Source of the DNA: Angiostrongylus vasorum
Taxonomy: Eukaryota; Nematoda; Chromadorea; Rhabditida; Metastrongylidae
Length of the DNA: 64,000 nucleotides
Assembly: GCA_018806985.1 (NCBI GenBank)
Contig: JADANN010000032.1
Coordinates: forward strand, 3,307,501-3,371,500
Reading direction: 5' to 3'
The notes under the pieces were generated by a model, which was not told where the DNA came from, made no database searches, and worked only from the letters and a program-made list of their open reading frames with translations. Shown here one piece after another: positions 31,888 through 44,220 of the stretch; the first letter of the stretch is position 1; the number at the start of each line of letters is the position of its first letter. Position numbers and translations under genes: made by a program.

Positions 31888-31915
31888 CTCATTGGCGTTC
31901 CGCCAAGCACGTGAC
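31888..31915 (+). promoter_or_regulatory. CCAAT-like and E-box-like sites upstream of H3.3
   Basis: CTCATTGGCG holds an inverted CCAAT core and CACGTGAC (31908-31915) holds a perfect E-box core. They stand 20 bases apart in a GC-richer block that could be the core promoter. These are sequence matches only. Confidence 0.4.
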
Positions 31916-32018
31916 TTGGAGTCTTCGAGAGACGCTTCCACTCAACGCACGTCGTCAACTCCGCACTCTTCATCATTTATGCTGTGCTCTCTTTTGTCGG
32001 ATTCTCTTTGTTAAGGTG

Positions 32019-32036
32019 TTCATTACGCGTAATGAA
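32019..32036. promoter_or_regulatory. 18-bp perfect palindrome
   Basis: TTCATTACGCGTAATGAA is identical on both strands. It lies about 50 bases before the donor of the inferred H3.3 leader exon. A dimer-binding site is possible. Confidence 0.6.
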
Positions 32037-32084
32037 TGTGCATTAGTTTGTTAATACAAAGGGACGGGCCAAAATGTAAGCCAG

Positions 32085-32551
32085 GTAAGGATTATTGCCG
32101 TCCTGGAGCAAATGTTACCATCGTTGGTGATTTCTTTTTCCCTCGGCTTTTTCTGAACGCAGAATCCACTTTGACCGTAGGTCGCATAGTAGAAGAGGTC
32201 ATAGGGGTGATAACCACTGATAATGAGATAATTTATCATTCGGATGACGTTTTTGCTAACTTCTGTAGTGAGTAGTATTTCGGGTTGTCCGTGGAGTGGT
32301 CGCTACGTCTAGAAGCGATTGTTTTTTGTAAGCGTTAGGATTCTTTGAACTGCTCTTGAGCTTTGAGCTTAGACCATACTTAAATAAAACTGGCTTCTCT
32401 AGCATAAAGCGAAATGTAGATGAAAGCACCAGTCATGCCTTGTGGTGTGTACTGCTCCAAGTTGTGCGCTTTTATTTATCGTTCCTGCACACTATTGTTT
32501 CTTCTGTTTTTCGACATTTTCATGTTTTATTTCACTATTTTCTGTTTACAG
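32085..32551 (+). other. Inferred 5' UTR intron of H3.3
   Basis: A strong donor (CCAG|GTAAGG) follows base 32084 and a strong acceptor (TTTTCTGTTTACAG) ends at 32551, 20 bases before the ATG. Either the leader is cis-spliced over this 467-nt intron or the acceptor is used for trans-splicing. Confidence 0.55.
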
Positions 32552-32565
32552 TAAAGAACCGATAA

Positions 32566-33327
<762 letters not shown>

Positions 33328-33449
33328 ATCTTTTCAATTCCAAACAACACTTTCTCTATTAGATCTCCTCACCGTCTTATCTTTCCTGAGAAGTACTGCT
33401 AACTGTCCGTTTTCAGTTTTTGATGGACATTTTTGTGTTTTCGTGATGC

Positions 33450-33455
33450 AATAAA
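33450..33455 (+). terminator. Poly(A) signal of H3.3
   Basis: AATAAA lies 123 bases after the H3.3 stop. It supports a polyadenylated, replication-independent histone mRNA. Confidence 0.75.
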
Positions 33456-33486
33456 GTTGACTTGCTGTAAACATGTTCTGTTGTTG

Positions 33487-35195
33487 CTTGGTGGTATTTC
33501 GCTCGCGTTTAGGACGCAGTTGATCGAAGTAAGAAATAATAAAAGATAAAGCTTTCGACGTTGGTCAGTCCCTGAGGGATGCGCCATGAATTCGACTTCA
33601 TTAAGCGTCGTTTGAAGGTGACTGAATGCATATATGGACTTTACAATGACTCGTGGTGGAGTACCGATGTATCAAGCCAGTGGTGCTATACTCCCAGACA
33701 AGTCGTACCAATTTGCCGAGCCCAGAGGGATGGGAGGCTTGGTTGACCAGGGGCGCGGGGATCGACCCCATGTGTGCGTTGCAGGGCGCATGGGACCATC
33801 GTGCTACACGCACCCATTGATCGAAGTAGCAGTATCACTTAGGAGAGAAGGTATGAATAGTGCGGCGTGAAGCTGTTGTCATACACCGTGGTTCGTTCAC
33901 GTAAAGAACCATTCTTTTTTCAAAGTCGATAGATCTACAAGAGGTTTGTTTGTGGAGATTAAAGCTTTCTTTTTATCCTGAATGTCTCAAAAGTTAGTGA
34001 AGAAAGATTTCAAGGTAGAATAGAGACCAATAGAACTAGTCAAGTGGATAGGACTTCCCAAACACGTGGGTATTTTCTCTACATTCATTTGTGTCAGGGA
34101 AATATGGTATGTCTCTGGGCATTCTTCGGTGGGTAGGGATCTCAAGTGTGGCTGTTTTCGGTAACAGAACCACTGGCTCAATCCACAGTATTCGAGCTAT
34201 TTGATGCCGCTATAGGTATGCATTAGGATGCAAACATATCAATTAGATAGTGCTGTCAAGATTGCTTGTTTGAATGATTGTGTTTCGAGTTGGCATAAAC
34301 AGCCGAGTGGTTTTACTTTGGCAGCTATTCTCATTTCATGGTCCATCAAGAGCAGTGAACTACAATGCTATTCGCTTATGTTGCCCCAATTGTAAGTTAC
34401 ACTCTATGCTGCATGGGATGTTGATTGTATTGAGTCTTTGCGTAAATAACAGATTTGAAGAAATCATTTCCAGCATAGTATCCTACAAATTAGTTTATGT
34501 TGTCCTTCCTTCCAGGGAAACATACTCTTATTAATTAGTACTAGCTTAATTAAGTGTGTCAAGGAAACAAACAGGTAGGTGTTATCACTCTTGGGTCTGC
34601 TCAGACATGAATGGGTTAAGCTCAGTACTAATCAACATATTACCAAGGACTCCTAATTCTTAGAGGCTTCAGCTTGTGCTTAATTAAAAGCGACGGCCAG
34701 GTACGGTATGAATCACATAAGACTCCTTGGAAACGTTTTTCCTAAATATGAACCGAACATGACTCATACCGTCCAGAATGCCTACATGCTGCTCAAATAA
34801 AAGAAAGTATAAAAACTTGTGGTTCCGTAACCAGTTACTCATTTAGATAGTCATTTATTTCCTCAAGTGAGCACGACTGTAAATGGATAGAGCGAATACA
34901 TTGACACGGTGTGTCTTTTACATCGATATAGTAGCAAAACTTAGAACACTCACACCGTTCTCACCAAGTGTAGGTGTCGGGGTCATTTAAGCTGCATACA
35001 CATTTTCTGAAGGTACAGTGGTCGGCTTACAGTTATCATAGAAACCGATTGCTTGGCCAGAAAATTGATGGTCTAGAGTCATTGATAGACCTAACCGGAC
35101 ATAATTGTTTACACAGATATTTTAGATCTGTTATCGGCTATCACTTCAATCATCTGTTCTCCTTTTTATCGTCTAGTGACTCGTGCAGGCCCCAG
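33487..35195 (-). repeat. 1.75-kb non-coding repeat unit, copy 1
   Basis: It matches 59643-61000 over nearly its whole length. Shared strings include GCTATTTGATGCCGCTA, AGTGAACTACAATGCTATTC, TTACCAAGGACTC and TGTTATCGGCTATCACTTCA. It lies directly downstream, on the minus strand, of RTE-B coding sequence in both places, so it may be a long 3' tail of one RTE-B subfamily. It is interrupted by a SINE1 at 33532-33816. Confidence 0.7.
33532..33816 (-). mobile_element. SINE1 copy with 12-bp target duplication
   Basis: TTGATCGAAGTA stands at 33520-33531 and again at 33817-33828, a perfect duplication around a full minus-strand SINE1. Its tail is AGAAATAATAAAAGATAAAG and its head is GCGTGTAGCACGATGG-like on the minus strand. 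The paralogous unit at about 59675 has a single TTGATGGATGTAGCAGTA, that is, the empty site. The insertion is therefore younger than the duplication of the unit. Confidence 0.92.
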
Positions 35196-36445
35196 TAAAC
35201 TTCCATTTCCTAGTTCACTCTAGGAACTCGTTGAACATCATATCTTTCTTCTAAGACTTTCAGACTTTCGTGAAGAACTGACGATGGGACGGTGATCTTG
35301 TTGTTGTGATTATGACACCCCAAGGAGACCATTTCCTAACGTTTCCTGTCCCTCAGTTGTCGATCATAAGCATTGCGGGTTCTTCACGATTTGGCGTATA
35401 GAACGACTTCTTGACCGTTGATGTAGATCGAAGCTTTTAATCCCTTCCTTCACTTGCGTGACACGGGTACTCCTAGCATCGTCGTTTCGACTGCGCGTTC
35501 TATAACGCTGAGTGCTCTTTCATCCTGCTTACGCAACGGCCAAGTCTGAAACGCATTCGTATAGGCTGAAAGAATCGTGGAGTCGAGAACGTGAGCATGG
35601 GGGTGAGATGTTCTTTGTTCTATTCACTACATCTTCAATACTCTTGAAAGCTCCCCAAGCCGCTCGTTTCCTTCTACTCAACTCTGGAGCTAATTCGTCC
35701 AGCATGTTGATTCTCCAACCTAGGTAGACGTAGCAGGAGCATTCATTCCGTTGAACGTGATTGAGGCATACGAAACCGATCCGTTATCCCATGAACATCG
35801 TCTTTATGAGAGTTAGTGGAAAACCAGTCTTTCCACAGGCGTTGTTAATCTGCTAGCATTCCTGCTAATGGTTGATGTTATGAAAACTATGTCATCATTA
35901 AAGCGAGGATACTGTGATTGTGGTGTAGTTGCCGACCATCAATTTTCAATCTCATGTTGTCCATTCCAATGCTCGCTTGACGTTCTGGAGGATGACAGTG
36001 AATAATTTCGGCGAGGTTGTGTCTGTCGAATTTCTCTCCTTAAATCGATGTATTTTTGACATGTTCTGGTTGCGAAGATGTTATATAGCTCACGAAAATC
36101 TTTGCATACTGAGTGGGAAAACCTTTGATGTCCAGAATCTTACGTGCACGCTTCTGTGTCAACTGAATCAAAAAGCCCTTTTTTATAGTGACAAAAGTGG
36201 CATAGACTGCTCCTATGTATCCCTTGTTCTCTCACGATATTTCGATGAGTCTTGTTATCGTGTTGATGTGGTCCATTGTACTGAATCCTTTTCGAAACCC
36301 TGCTTGCTCACATGGGTGCCTTTCGTCCAGTGTCATATTACGCCTGTTGAGGACGACTCGAGTGAAGAGTTTATAGAAACAGACAGCAGGCATGTTAGGC
36401 AATCTACGTTTACAGTGGTTTTCGTATTCTGAACTTAGCGGCTTT
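35196..36445 (-). mobile_element. RTE-type retrotransposon, family B, degenerate reverse transcriptase
   Basis: The minus strand reads [30 protein letters not shown] and TRLIEIS near 36440-36240, then LEERYDVQRVPR near 35240. These are the RTE-B order from mid reverse transcriptase to C-terminus. Stops and shifts are frequent. A 167-codon open frame on the plus strand across this region is antisense to the element and is not a gene. Confidence 0.8.
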
Positions 36446-39430
36446 CTCTTCTTACCGCGAAATATGGAGTTTTGCGGGATGAATGCAATACCTCCCAAGG
36501 ATTTACCTCTTCATCGTGGCTGCGAGGTGCTCTTGGGTGTTGGGCTCCGATGTACAGAGTGGGCTACATCCCCCCGCACTCTCTCAAGCCGCTGAGAAAT
36601 TAGAGATTTCCATGCGGAAACCCATCTAAGAGTAAACCAACACGGGGAATCACCAGCGTCCTAGTATCAAATTAATTACCGCGCAGTGGGAAATCTCCTC
36701 GTTCGCAAAGGTGGCGACTGCATGAGGTGGTGATAACCGCAGGAAGGTTTTGGCTACGCTGGCCTCGGGATTTCAAGAGGCCACAATGGCTAAACCAGCA
36801 AAGTTCCGGCTTCAGTACCACGCACACTGGGCGCCGCAATCTATGAAGTCGGGCGGTGAGACAATCGTTGAGAAGCGATCAATTCTCGGTTTCGAGAGGA
36901 CGCGATTGGAAACGGATAAAACGAGCACGACCACAACAGGATATGGAGACTGCTTTTTGATGTCCACCTATAACCTTCTCTTCAGAGGCCGACCTTCACA
37001 CTCGTCTTGAGGCCGCCGATGGTACCCAACTTCATGTGATCGCCCTAAAAGAGATGAGAAGCAGGAAGGTCTACGTAGGTCAGTTAGATAACGGAACCAT
37101 TGTCATTAGTCGGAGGAAATTTCCGTCACGAAATGGTGAAGGCTGTTGTAACTTTGTCGTACACCCATCTATTTCGATCTAGTCACCTCATAGGAAATCC
37201 CATCACTGCGCTTGACCATTTTCTGTCTCCAACTTGCACGACAAAAGATCAGTACGACCAACTGTTACTCACCAACATATGCAGCTGATGAGAGCGAACT
37301 AGACGCGTTTTTGCAACATGTTAGAGGAAGTAATCCACAACAAGAGGTCTTCCTACAAATTCGTTGTTGGACACTTCGACGCTAGATTAGTAACGGCCAA
37401 CGAGAATGCCTAGGAAAATTCGGAACGGGTGCAAGAAATGGGGATGAAAACCGTCTTGTAGGACTCCTGTCCGCAGCACACCTCATCCATGGGGATTCAT
37501 TTCACGAGAACAGAGTAAATCACTGGCGGACATGGGAGAGTCCTAACGGCAAAACTTATGAGGAGATCAATAATAATCTCACAAAGAGAGAACCGTTCCT
37601 CTTCGACAGTTTAGTGGAACTTGGATTCTGTACTAAATCTGATCATCGCCTTCTTCGTGTGAAGATTCGATTCAGCCACAAGCTGGGAAACAACTCCTGT
37701 CTTTGTCAAAGAAGGAAACAATTCGTGTATGACGAGGACATTGTCAATAAAACCTTCTACTCATTTGACTGGCATATAAAGGTAGACCAGACCTAAGACT
37801 ACAATCTGCTTGTCCAAGCACTTAGAACTTGTGCCGAACTCGCCTCAATTTCCCTAATGAAAAATTCAGATCGCATCCCAATTACTGTTAAGAAGTTGCT
37901 CGAAAAGGGAAGGGAAATGACGCTCGATTCTATTGAAACACACTGAACACGGCTGATAATAAATGCCAGCTGTAGAAGATTTTTGTGAGATGGTTTACAT
38001 CGGTAAATTCAGAGAGAGTTATTGGAAGCATCTCATAAACGACCTAGTCTGAGCAAACGCCACTGGGATCCTTGCAACTATAATGTTCCACTATGCTCAC
38101 TGATGGAAGAAGATGGGACTGTCACCATATCCGATCATGATATATAATTGATAAAGGGGTATACCAATCTTTTTGCACACTGCAACCCAATGTTTGAACA
38201 ACGAAATCTCTCCTGTTGAAAGACCGCGCGGAATTCTATCCTCTGAAGTTCGGGGTGCTGCAGAAATCATAAATACAGGCACAGCACAAGGACGCGGTAA
38301 TATCACCGCTGCCTTATTTAGAGCTGGAAGCCATAATTTAAATGTACTTCTCGCATTCTATATGACATCTTACTTTAAGAAAGAGAAAACCACGACAAGT
38401 AGATGACCTTGCGGTCATTCTACCACAAGAAGGATGGGCGAGGAGATCTGCTTATGTACCGGTCAATATGCTTTTAAGTGTACTCTACATGCTATTCACG
38501 AAGATTACGCTTCAGCTTGACAACGAAAAAACGTTTGATGGTGTGGAAACGGGTGCAACCCAACATGTGCTTGTCGACCGTGGAATGGATTCGTCCTATA
38601 TACGAACACTAGCTGACTTATCGATCGGAACTGCGACACAAGTGGACAGCTTTTTGATAGACTCTTCACTACAACATAGGGAAATGGGTTGGGCGAGGCG
38701 ACACATCACATCTTCAAAACTGTTTTCTGCTGAGATGCAGTGGCAAATAAAGTCTCTTGATTGGGATCAAAGGCACCTACGTACTGATAGAAAATTCTTA
38801 TCACATCACCGTTTCACGGATGACAATTCCATCTTTTCGAGGACCACCAGTGAAGTAGTGACGGTGCTCAGTGAACTCAACAAAACGAGAAGAAAGATTG
38901 GACTGCGCATAAATAGGTCGAACTTCCAGTTCACGAGGAACCCATGGTGTAAAAGGGATCAAATCAAGCTGGATGATTCTCTGATTATAGAGACCACCTT
39001 GTACGTGTACCTTCGACGTTCAGTGAACAAAGAAAACAAAACGGAGAACTGTACAGAAGAAGGAGAGCAACATGCGCCGCATTTAGGCCTCTCCAAGAAG
39101 CCACCGATCAACTAACAGGCCCAAAACTTCGCGCTCGCCTTTTCTATTCGACTGTCCTCCGAGCGTTGTTATTGCAGCAGAGACGTGGAATGATACTCCC
39201 GCCACGTCAAGAAATCTGAGTACCACCCACAGTGCGCTTGAACGATGCCTTCTGAAACATAACTGGCAACTCACAAGGTCTAGTTGGAATGCGTAGCTTA
39301 GACCTTCGAAATCTATCAAATCTTCGACTAATAAGAACAAATGACAGATGGACAAATAGAATAATGAAGTAGACTTCAACAGAATGCAAGCATCCTCTCG
39401 GAAACTGTTAGTAATATTAATATTGAAAAC
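36446..39430 (+). mobile_element. RTE-type retrotransposon, family A, most complete copy (degenerate)
   Basis: The 5' segment (36470-36800) shared with 28650 is followed by endonuclease-like pieces. These include TYNLLFRGRPSHSS, the AADGTQLHVIALKEMR block (37015-37060) and KFVVGHFDARL. The connector follows, then reverse transcriptase from about 38400 (LSVLYMLFTKI, RTLADLSIGTATQVDSF). It continues through HHRFTDDNSIFSR, where the catalytic FADD has become FTDD, and KIGLRINRSNFQFTRNPW, then decays. The element ends in a truncated form (CTCGGAAACTGTTAGT) also seen near 62745. It is clearly inactive. Confidence 0.8.
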
Positions 39431-39439
39431 GTTAAACAT

Positions 39440-41175
39440 TATTAAAACATTAATAAAAGAGAATGAGTCAAAAAATTAATGGGCAAATTATGTTTCACAC
39501 CGACAGTGCCTGTGGGACGCACTGGTTGGATGTGTTGTCAACGTTGTCGAACTCGTGCGACCCAACTGGCCATTTATTTGTTTCTTATGTTTCCAGACTT
39601 AGACCGGAAGACGAAACTCCTCGACCGTTACCTCCACCTCCACCACATATAGAGTTAGCAGGATGCGGAACAAAGGAGGACCACACGTTGAAGTAGACGA
39701 CGCGGTTTTTCATATTTCAGACGCAAGACCTCTGTAAAGCTACGCATTCTTTCTAAAGAACCTTATCTGGTGAGAGATAAAGACCAGGCACTGATTTCAA
39801 GCCTGTTGTTATTCTTCGTCCATAGCGACGATGCAAATAGGATCTATGCGTGCTGAATAGCTGATTTCGACAAGAAGCTGTGAAAAGACTTGTTGTTTAA
39901 GAACGCCTTATCAAAAATGGCCAATGTTATTCTGTCCTTGGTTTTCGAAGAATGCAATTTCAGAGATGTTGCGTCCTTAAGGTCCTTAAGGTGGGACGAT
40001 GAGAGCAGCAAGAGAAAGAAGAAGAAACCACGAGGAGGAACCGATAATGTTACTTAGTACCAACGTCACCACTCTGCACGAATTTCTTTCTTATAAAAGC
40101 TCCAAATTATTTCTGATGAGAACTTTACACATCTGTAAAGGCAGAAATACAAGTAAACAAGCACAGACAGTTACTGAAAGGGGCGAAAGAAAAAAGCTGC
40201 CGTAAGTTTGAATATCGTAGATATTTGGAAGGTTTGTTGATGCCAGTGCTCGCGTTTGCTAAACGATACTCATAAGAGACGTTTACTGGCAACGTCTACA
40301 CTTCGTTTATTTTCCATCCTCGTCTACGTACTTACTTATCTGCTCTGAACGTCGCTTGATGTCGTTTCTTAAAGTATTCGGCAGAAGGTGCACTTTTTCG
40401 GACTAACTTTTCCATATTTTTTAAGCACACATGTGGTTAGAAGCAAGAAAAGTAAGGTATTACAGTATGAACTAAAGGAATATTAAAAAACAATATTAAA
40501 CTCCCAATTATCCACATAAGAGGAACAAATTTAGTTGTTCTGAGAATCATTGAACTTTTTTTCTTCAACCCTTCTCGTTTGGCGATTTCCATCAAGAGTT
40601 TCCAGAGCAGCGGTCGACTTAGTGTCATTTTCCAGAGATTCTTCAGAAGAGTACGTTGGCTGAGCGAATGAATCTACCTAAGAGTGATAAGAATGGAAGG
40701 ATTACGTTGGTGCTTTTGAGGAACCACCACGAGTTAGTTGAGTTCCATCTTTCTTTTTTATCGTTTTCTCCGGCAAAAAACGCCTCAATTTTTGGAACAG
40801 ACAAGCATGCCGATCGTGACACCGTTGCTTCAAATCCTGTCACTTCTAGTGAGAACGGTTAGTTTCATTTCAGAGAAGGAAAAATTGTTGAGTAAGCAAT
40901 ATTCCCAATGAAGTTATTCATCAACGTCCGGTTAGCTTATCACTGAAAGAAAACATATTGAATTAGCAGCTGCGACGGCAGGTGGATCACTGAAGATCGT
41001 TACGCTACCACTTCTATCACTTAATGCAGCCATCTCATCATAATTCAAATATTTATTCATGAACGATATCAGTCGATAATCGGTGACAAATCGTTCTCAG
41101 AATAGTCGATATGGAATCAAGATTGCTTGCTTTCCTAATGGATACGTACGGGATAATTCCGCACAATTCTCATTT
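39440..41175. other. Unassigned intergenic DNA
   Basis: No gene supported. Open stretches at 39463-39696 (with PLPPPPPHIE) and 40643-40862 have no recognised domain. Confidence 0.3.
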
Positions 41176-41179
41176 GGAT

Positions 41180-41325
41180 TGAAGAGTGCGAACTTTTCCC
41201 AGAGAACTTCAGTACCAATTTTACGAACTCGGTGGGATGAGAAGCCTCGTGAGCACGGAGCGGCATTGAACCAGCACCGTGCTCGTGATGATTGGCATGA
41301 CTACCATTATGGTATCGTCACCCTA
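41180..41325 (-). mobile_element. SINE2 5' part
   Basis: TTCAGTACCAATTTTACGAA, CGGTGGGATGAGAAGCC and GCACCGTGCTCGTGATGATT match the head half of SINE2 read on the minus strand. Confidence 0.65.
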
Positions 41326-42695
41326 TAACGGATATACGAACTAACATAATTCAACTATAAAGCTTCATAATTGCCTACATCACCTTACGACGTTCTGGAG
41401 ACAGTCGTCTTCATCCGTCTGTAGACGCATGTTTGCCCACATACGCACGTAAATCCACACAGCTATGGATTCAGGTGCTTCTAACTAGAAACTTTACTTT
41501 TCTCAAGACTTTTCTCCTTTGATCCTTCTTTTGCTGATAAGATGAACGACCAACGTCAAGATAGCGTGAATTAAAATAACTCCACCTACTTAGCGTGAAT
41601 TACAATAAATCCACTCAGTTCAAATTACTTTGTATTTATATTAGTCTATAAGTGTTGGTGCGCATCGTTCTTTTTATTCCACTTATCCATTGAACATTGT
41701 CAAGAATCATGAGCGAAAGGGAATAGACTGTATAGTTGAAGACGATCTGAAAAGTTCAAAATCAGAAGACAGTAGGACTTCTTCGCTCTTCATCTACTAT
41801 TTCTTACCAAGCCAATAAGTGAGAACAACCAGAACGCATATTCGAAGACAAGTCCACCAGGAGAAAATGGCGCTAAATTACTTCTATTGAATTAAGAAAC
41901 GATGAAATCCTAAACCGAAAGCTACGTGACCACTAAGAAATCATTAAAACATATGAACTACTAGGTGAACGGAAGGGGTTCTTCTGTGACAAATCTCGGA
42001 CAGAGGAGCCCATCTCTTCATCTATGCAAGAGCAAACAACGGAACATGCATTGGTTTCTAGCACAGTTTCTGTTTTTCTAATTTCTTCTAATCCGATAAT
42101 GTTAACCCAAATGTCGCATTAGGTCTTCTATGCATGGATATTATGTGTATGGAAAAGGATTTTACCCATCGATAGTGGCACAAAAAATCGACGATTGCAA
42201 TGAATTCCTTGGAAACGCTGGTACCAGTTATGAAGAAAACGTGTAGATAGGCAAAGAATACTGCGATGGAGATGGACAGGAAAAGGAACTTAATACTAGG
42301 GTATGGATGACAGAGCAAATAAAGCAGTTCCTTTCGCAAAGGGATTCACTGGTGACGGTTGTTCCATCGAACACTTAAAGAAAAAAGAAAAGTAGCGTAG
42401 ATGATCCGAGTTCAATCTAATTTGAGGTTCCGCATAGTTTTTTGAATAAAGTGCGTATTAAATGAATGGATGGTGATGCAATGAACTACAAAAATGTATG
42501 AAAGTAGATTGGCTCTGGGATGCTAAGATTTAGCGTAACACATAGAGCGCGAATTGTATCCCATCGATGCGCGAGAAGGATATAGGTAGGTCGGCGTGAA
42601 TTTACATCAACACATTTTCTGTTCTGACTTTAGTTTCGTCACATAGAGATATTTACGCTGTACTTTTCATATTTAGTCGGTGGACTATTCAGCTT
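41326..42695. other. Unassigned DNA
   Basis: Moderately open on both strands near 42088-42380 but without recognised motifs. No repeats recognised. Confidence 0.3.
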
Positions 42696-42699
42696 TCAA

Positions 42700-42905
42700 A
42701 CTGTTGATGGCAGTGTCAGATAGAAAACTACCTGAGAGAAATGTAGTGCGAGGGCCTCCGTGGCAGTGTGCAATGCGCGAACCACCGGACAGGGAAGTCG
42801 TGGCTCGATCTGGCCCGCGGTCCAAGTTTTGCAAATATCTCAGTATCGTGATAATTGACATCATTCCCCTGCCGTGAATAATTATGGTAGGGAGAAAATA
42901 GAAGG
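42700..42905 (+). mobile_element. SINE3 variant-b copy
   Basis: GGGCCTCCGTGGCAGTGTGC and GTGGCTCGATCTGGCCC form the head. TCCAAGTTTTGCAAATATCT is the body, and CCCCTGCCGTGAATAATTAT the tail. Confidence 0.7.
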
Positions 42906-43234
42906 GTAGTATTATTCAACTTCTATTTCTTCCTCAAGTAGAAATGATTCTTCGCATTCATGGAAGCGGCAACATTGCCTACGATCATGAAGGTGATGTT
43001 CATATTGGAAAAGATAGTATGTTATGGCTCGCTTCATTCCACCTGCTAAATTTCCTAATTCTCGGCCATGTTTGGTGGCAATTCATAAGTGAAGAAAAAA
43101 AGCGTTCATGACCATTACATGAGTGGATATTTCGACTTATAGACAGCTGAATTAATAATGATTGAACTATACTCGCAATACAAAACGTGGCCCTTATCCC
43201 ATATTCGAATCCATATTTACTCTTTACCACTGAT

Positions 43235-43385
43235 GCCCTAGTTCTGCCTTTCTCTCGGATGATCTTTTACCAAACTCGCCTGCGGTACAAGTTTTGCAAA
43301 TATCCTAGCGTCTTTGCGATAGTATTTCACGTAACACTCTCCCATGAAAAAGTTAAAGGCAGTAGATAATAAGTTACACATCATA
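43235..43385 (+). mobile_element. SINE3 3' fragment
   Basis: CGGTACAAGTTTTGCAAATA, ACACTCTCCCATGAAAAAGT and GGCAGTAGATAATAAGTT follow the family body and tail. The head is not intact. Confidence 0.6.
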
Positions 43386-43424
43386 TTCGCAGTATTACGA
43401 ATGGATATTCTCTATTTATAATCT

Positions 43425-44220
43425 TCTAGAGGATTTTACCATCCACCTTATAATCTTATATATAAAAGAACAGCTAGTCGAACTGGAGGTTAAACCAAAC
43501 ACTCCGCTACGCCCGCATAAGAAACAGAGACATAACGCGGAAGATTTTGAAGTAGAATTTACCATGTTCGCAGGTGAATCGAGAGCTTCAGCCAGAAAAA
43601 CTCTCGAGCGATTCTGGATAAATTCCAAGAATCCGAAAATGAACCGCAAGGAGGAACATCTCGTAGTCAAGCGTGATTTAATATAGTATTTAAAACTGAT
43701 ATTTTAATAAGAGAGCGGCACAGTACCCGTGCATGCGAACCTCTCCGATTGGTCTTCTCGTAAAATACTCATTGGAAGGCTTATTGAAAGCGGTGAGTCC
43801 GCGAAGAAGCTGTTTTGCTTCTAATACGGTTGAAATGTCAGTTTAGTTGAGAGAACTAGCTGAGAGACAGGCGGAACCAAGCACCCGCATGGTGTGGTGG
43901 TGAATGCGTTAGCCTCTGAAAAGAGTAATAGTGCGTTCGTTCCCCACCGCAGACACCGGCGGTCCGGAGTTTCGCAAATATCTCAGCATCTTTGGAGTTA
44001 TATTTGGCAACATACCCTGCCATTGAAAAAAGGGTAAGCAGTAAATAATAAGTTAAAATTATAAGCTTAGTATTTTTTCGGCCCTGGTTATGGAGATGTT
44101 TGGCTGGATAGATTGCAGCCAACTTGACCTCTCGAGATTCTGAAGAAGGCGAAATTCGCCCGAACGTCAACTTTTTCCCACACAAAGAATAAAGTAACAA
44201 CCTCATGTTTGCTCAACAGG
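43425..44220 (+). mobile_element. Penelope-like element fragment with the clearest GIY-YIG end, interrupted by SINE3
   Basis: Bases 43531-43683 read HNAEDFEVEFTMFAGES, then ARKTLERFWINSKNPKMN, then RKEEHLV. The pattern LE..WI...NP.MN matches the conserved Glu and Asn that end GIY-YIG nuclease domains, here in the Penelope-like arrangement. The element continues to 43845, is broken by a SINE3 (43850-44065) and resumes with GTTATGGAGATGTTTGGCTG. It ends in the terminal motif AAAGTAACAACCTCATGTTT. Confidence 0.7.
43850..44065 (+). mobile_element. SINE3 copy inserted in a Penelope-like element
   Basis: The leader GAACTAGCTGAGAGACAGGC, head GGTGTGGTGGTGAATGCG and body GGTCCGGAGTTTCGCAAATA are present, with the tail to about 44065. 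The flanking Penelope sequence is continuous in the 26150-26200 copy, which lacks this insertion. Confidence 0.75.

Noticed and set aside
35929..36432. A 167-codon plus-strand open frame, one of the longest in the window.
   Set aside because: It is exactly antisense to recognisable RTE-B reverse transcriptase sequence on the minus strand and shows no domain of its own.
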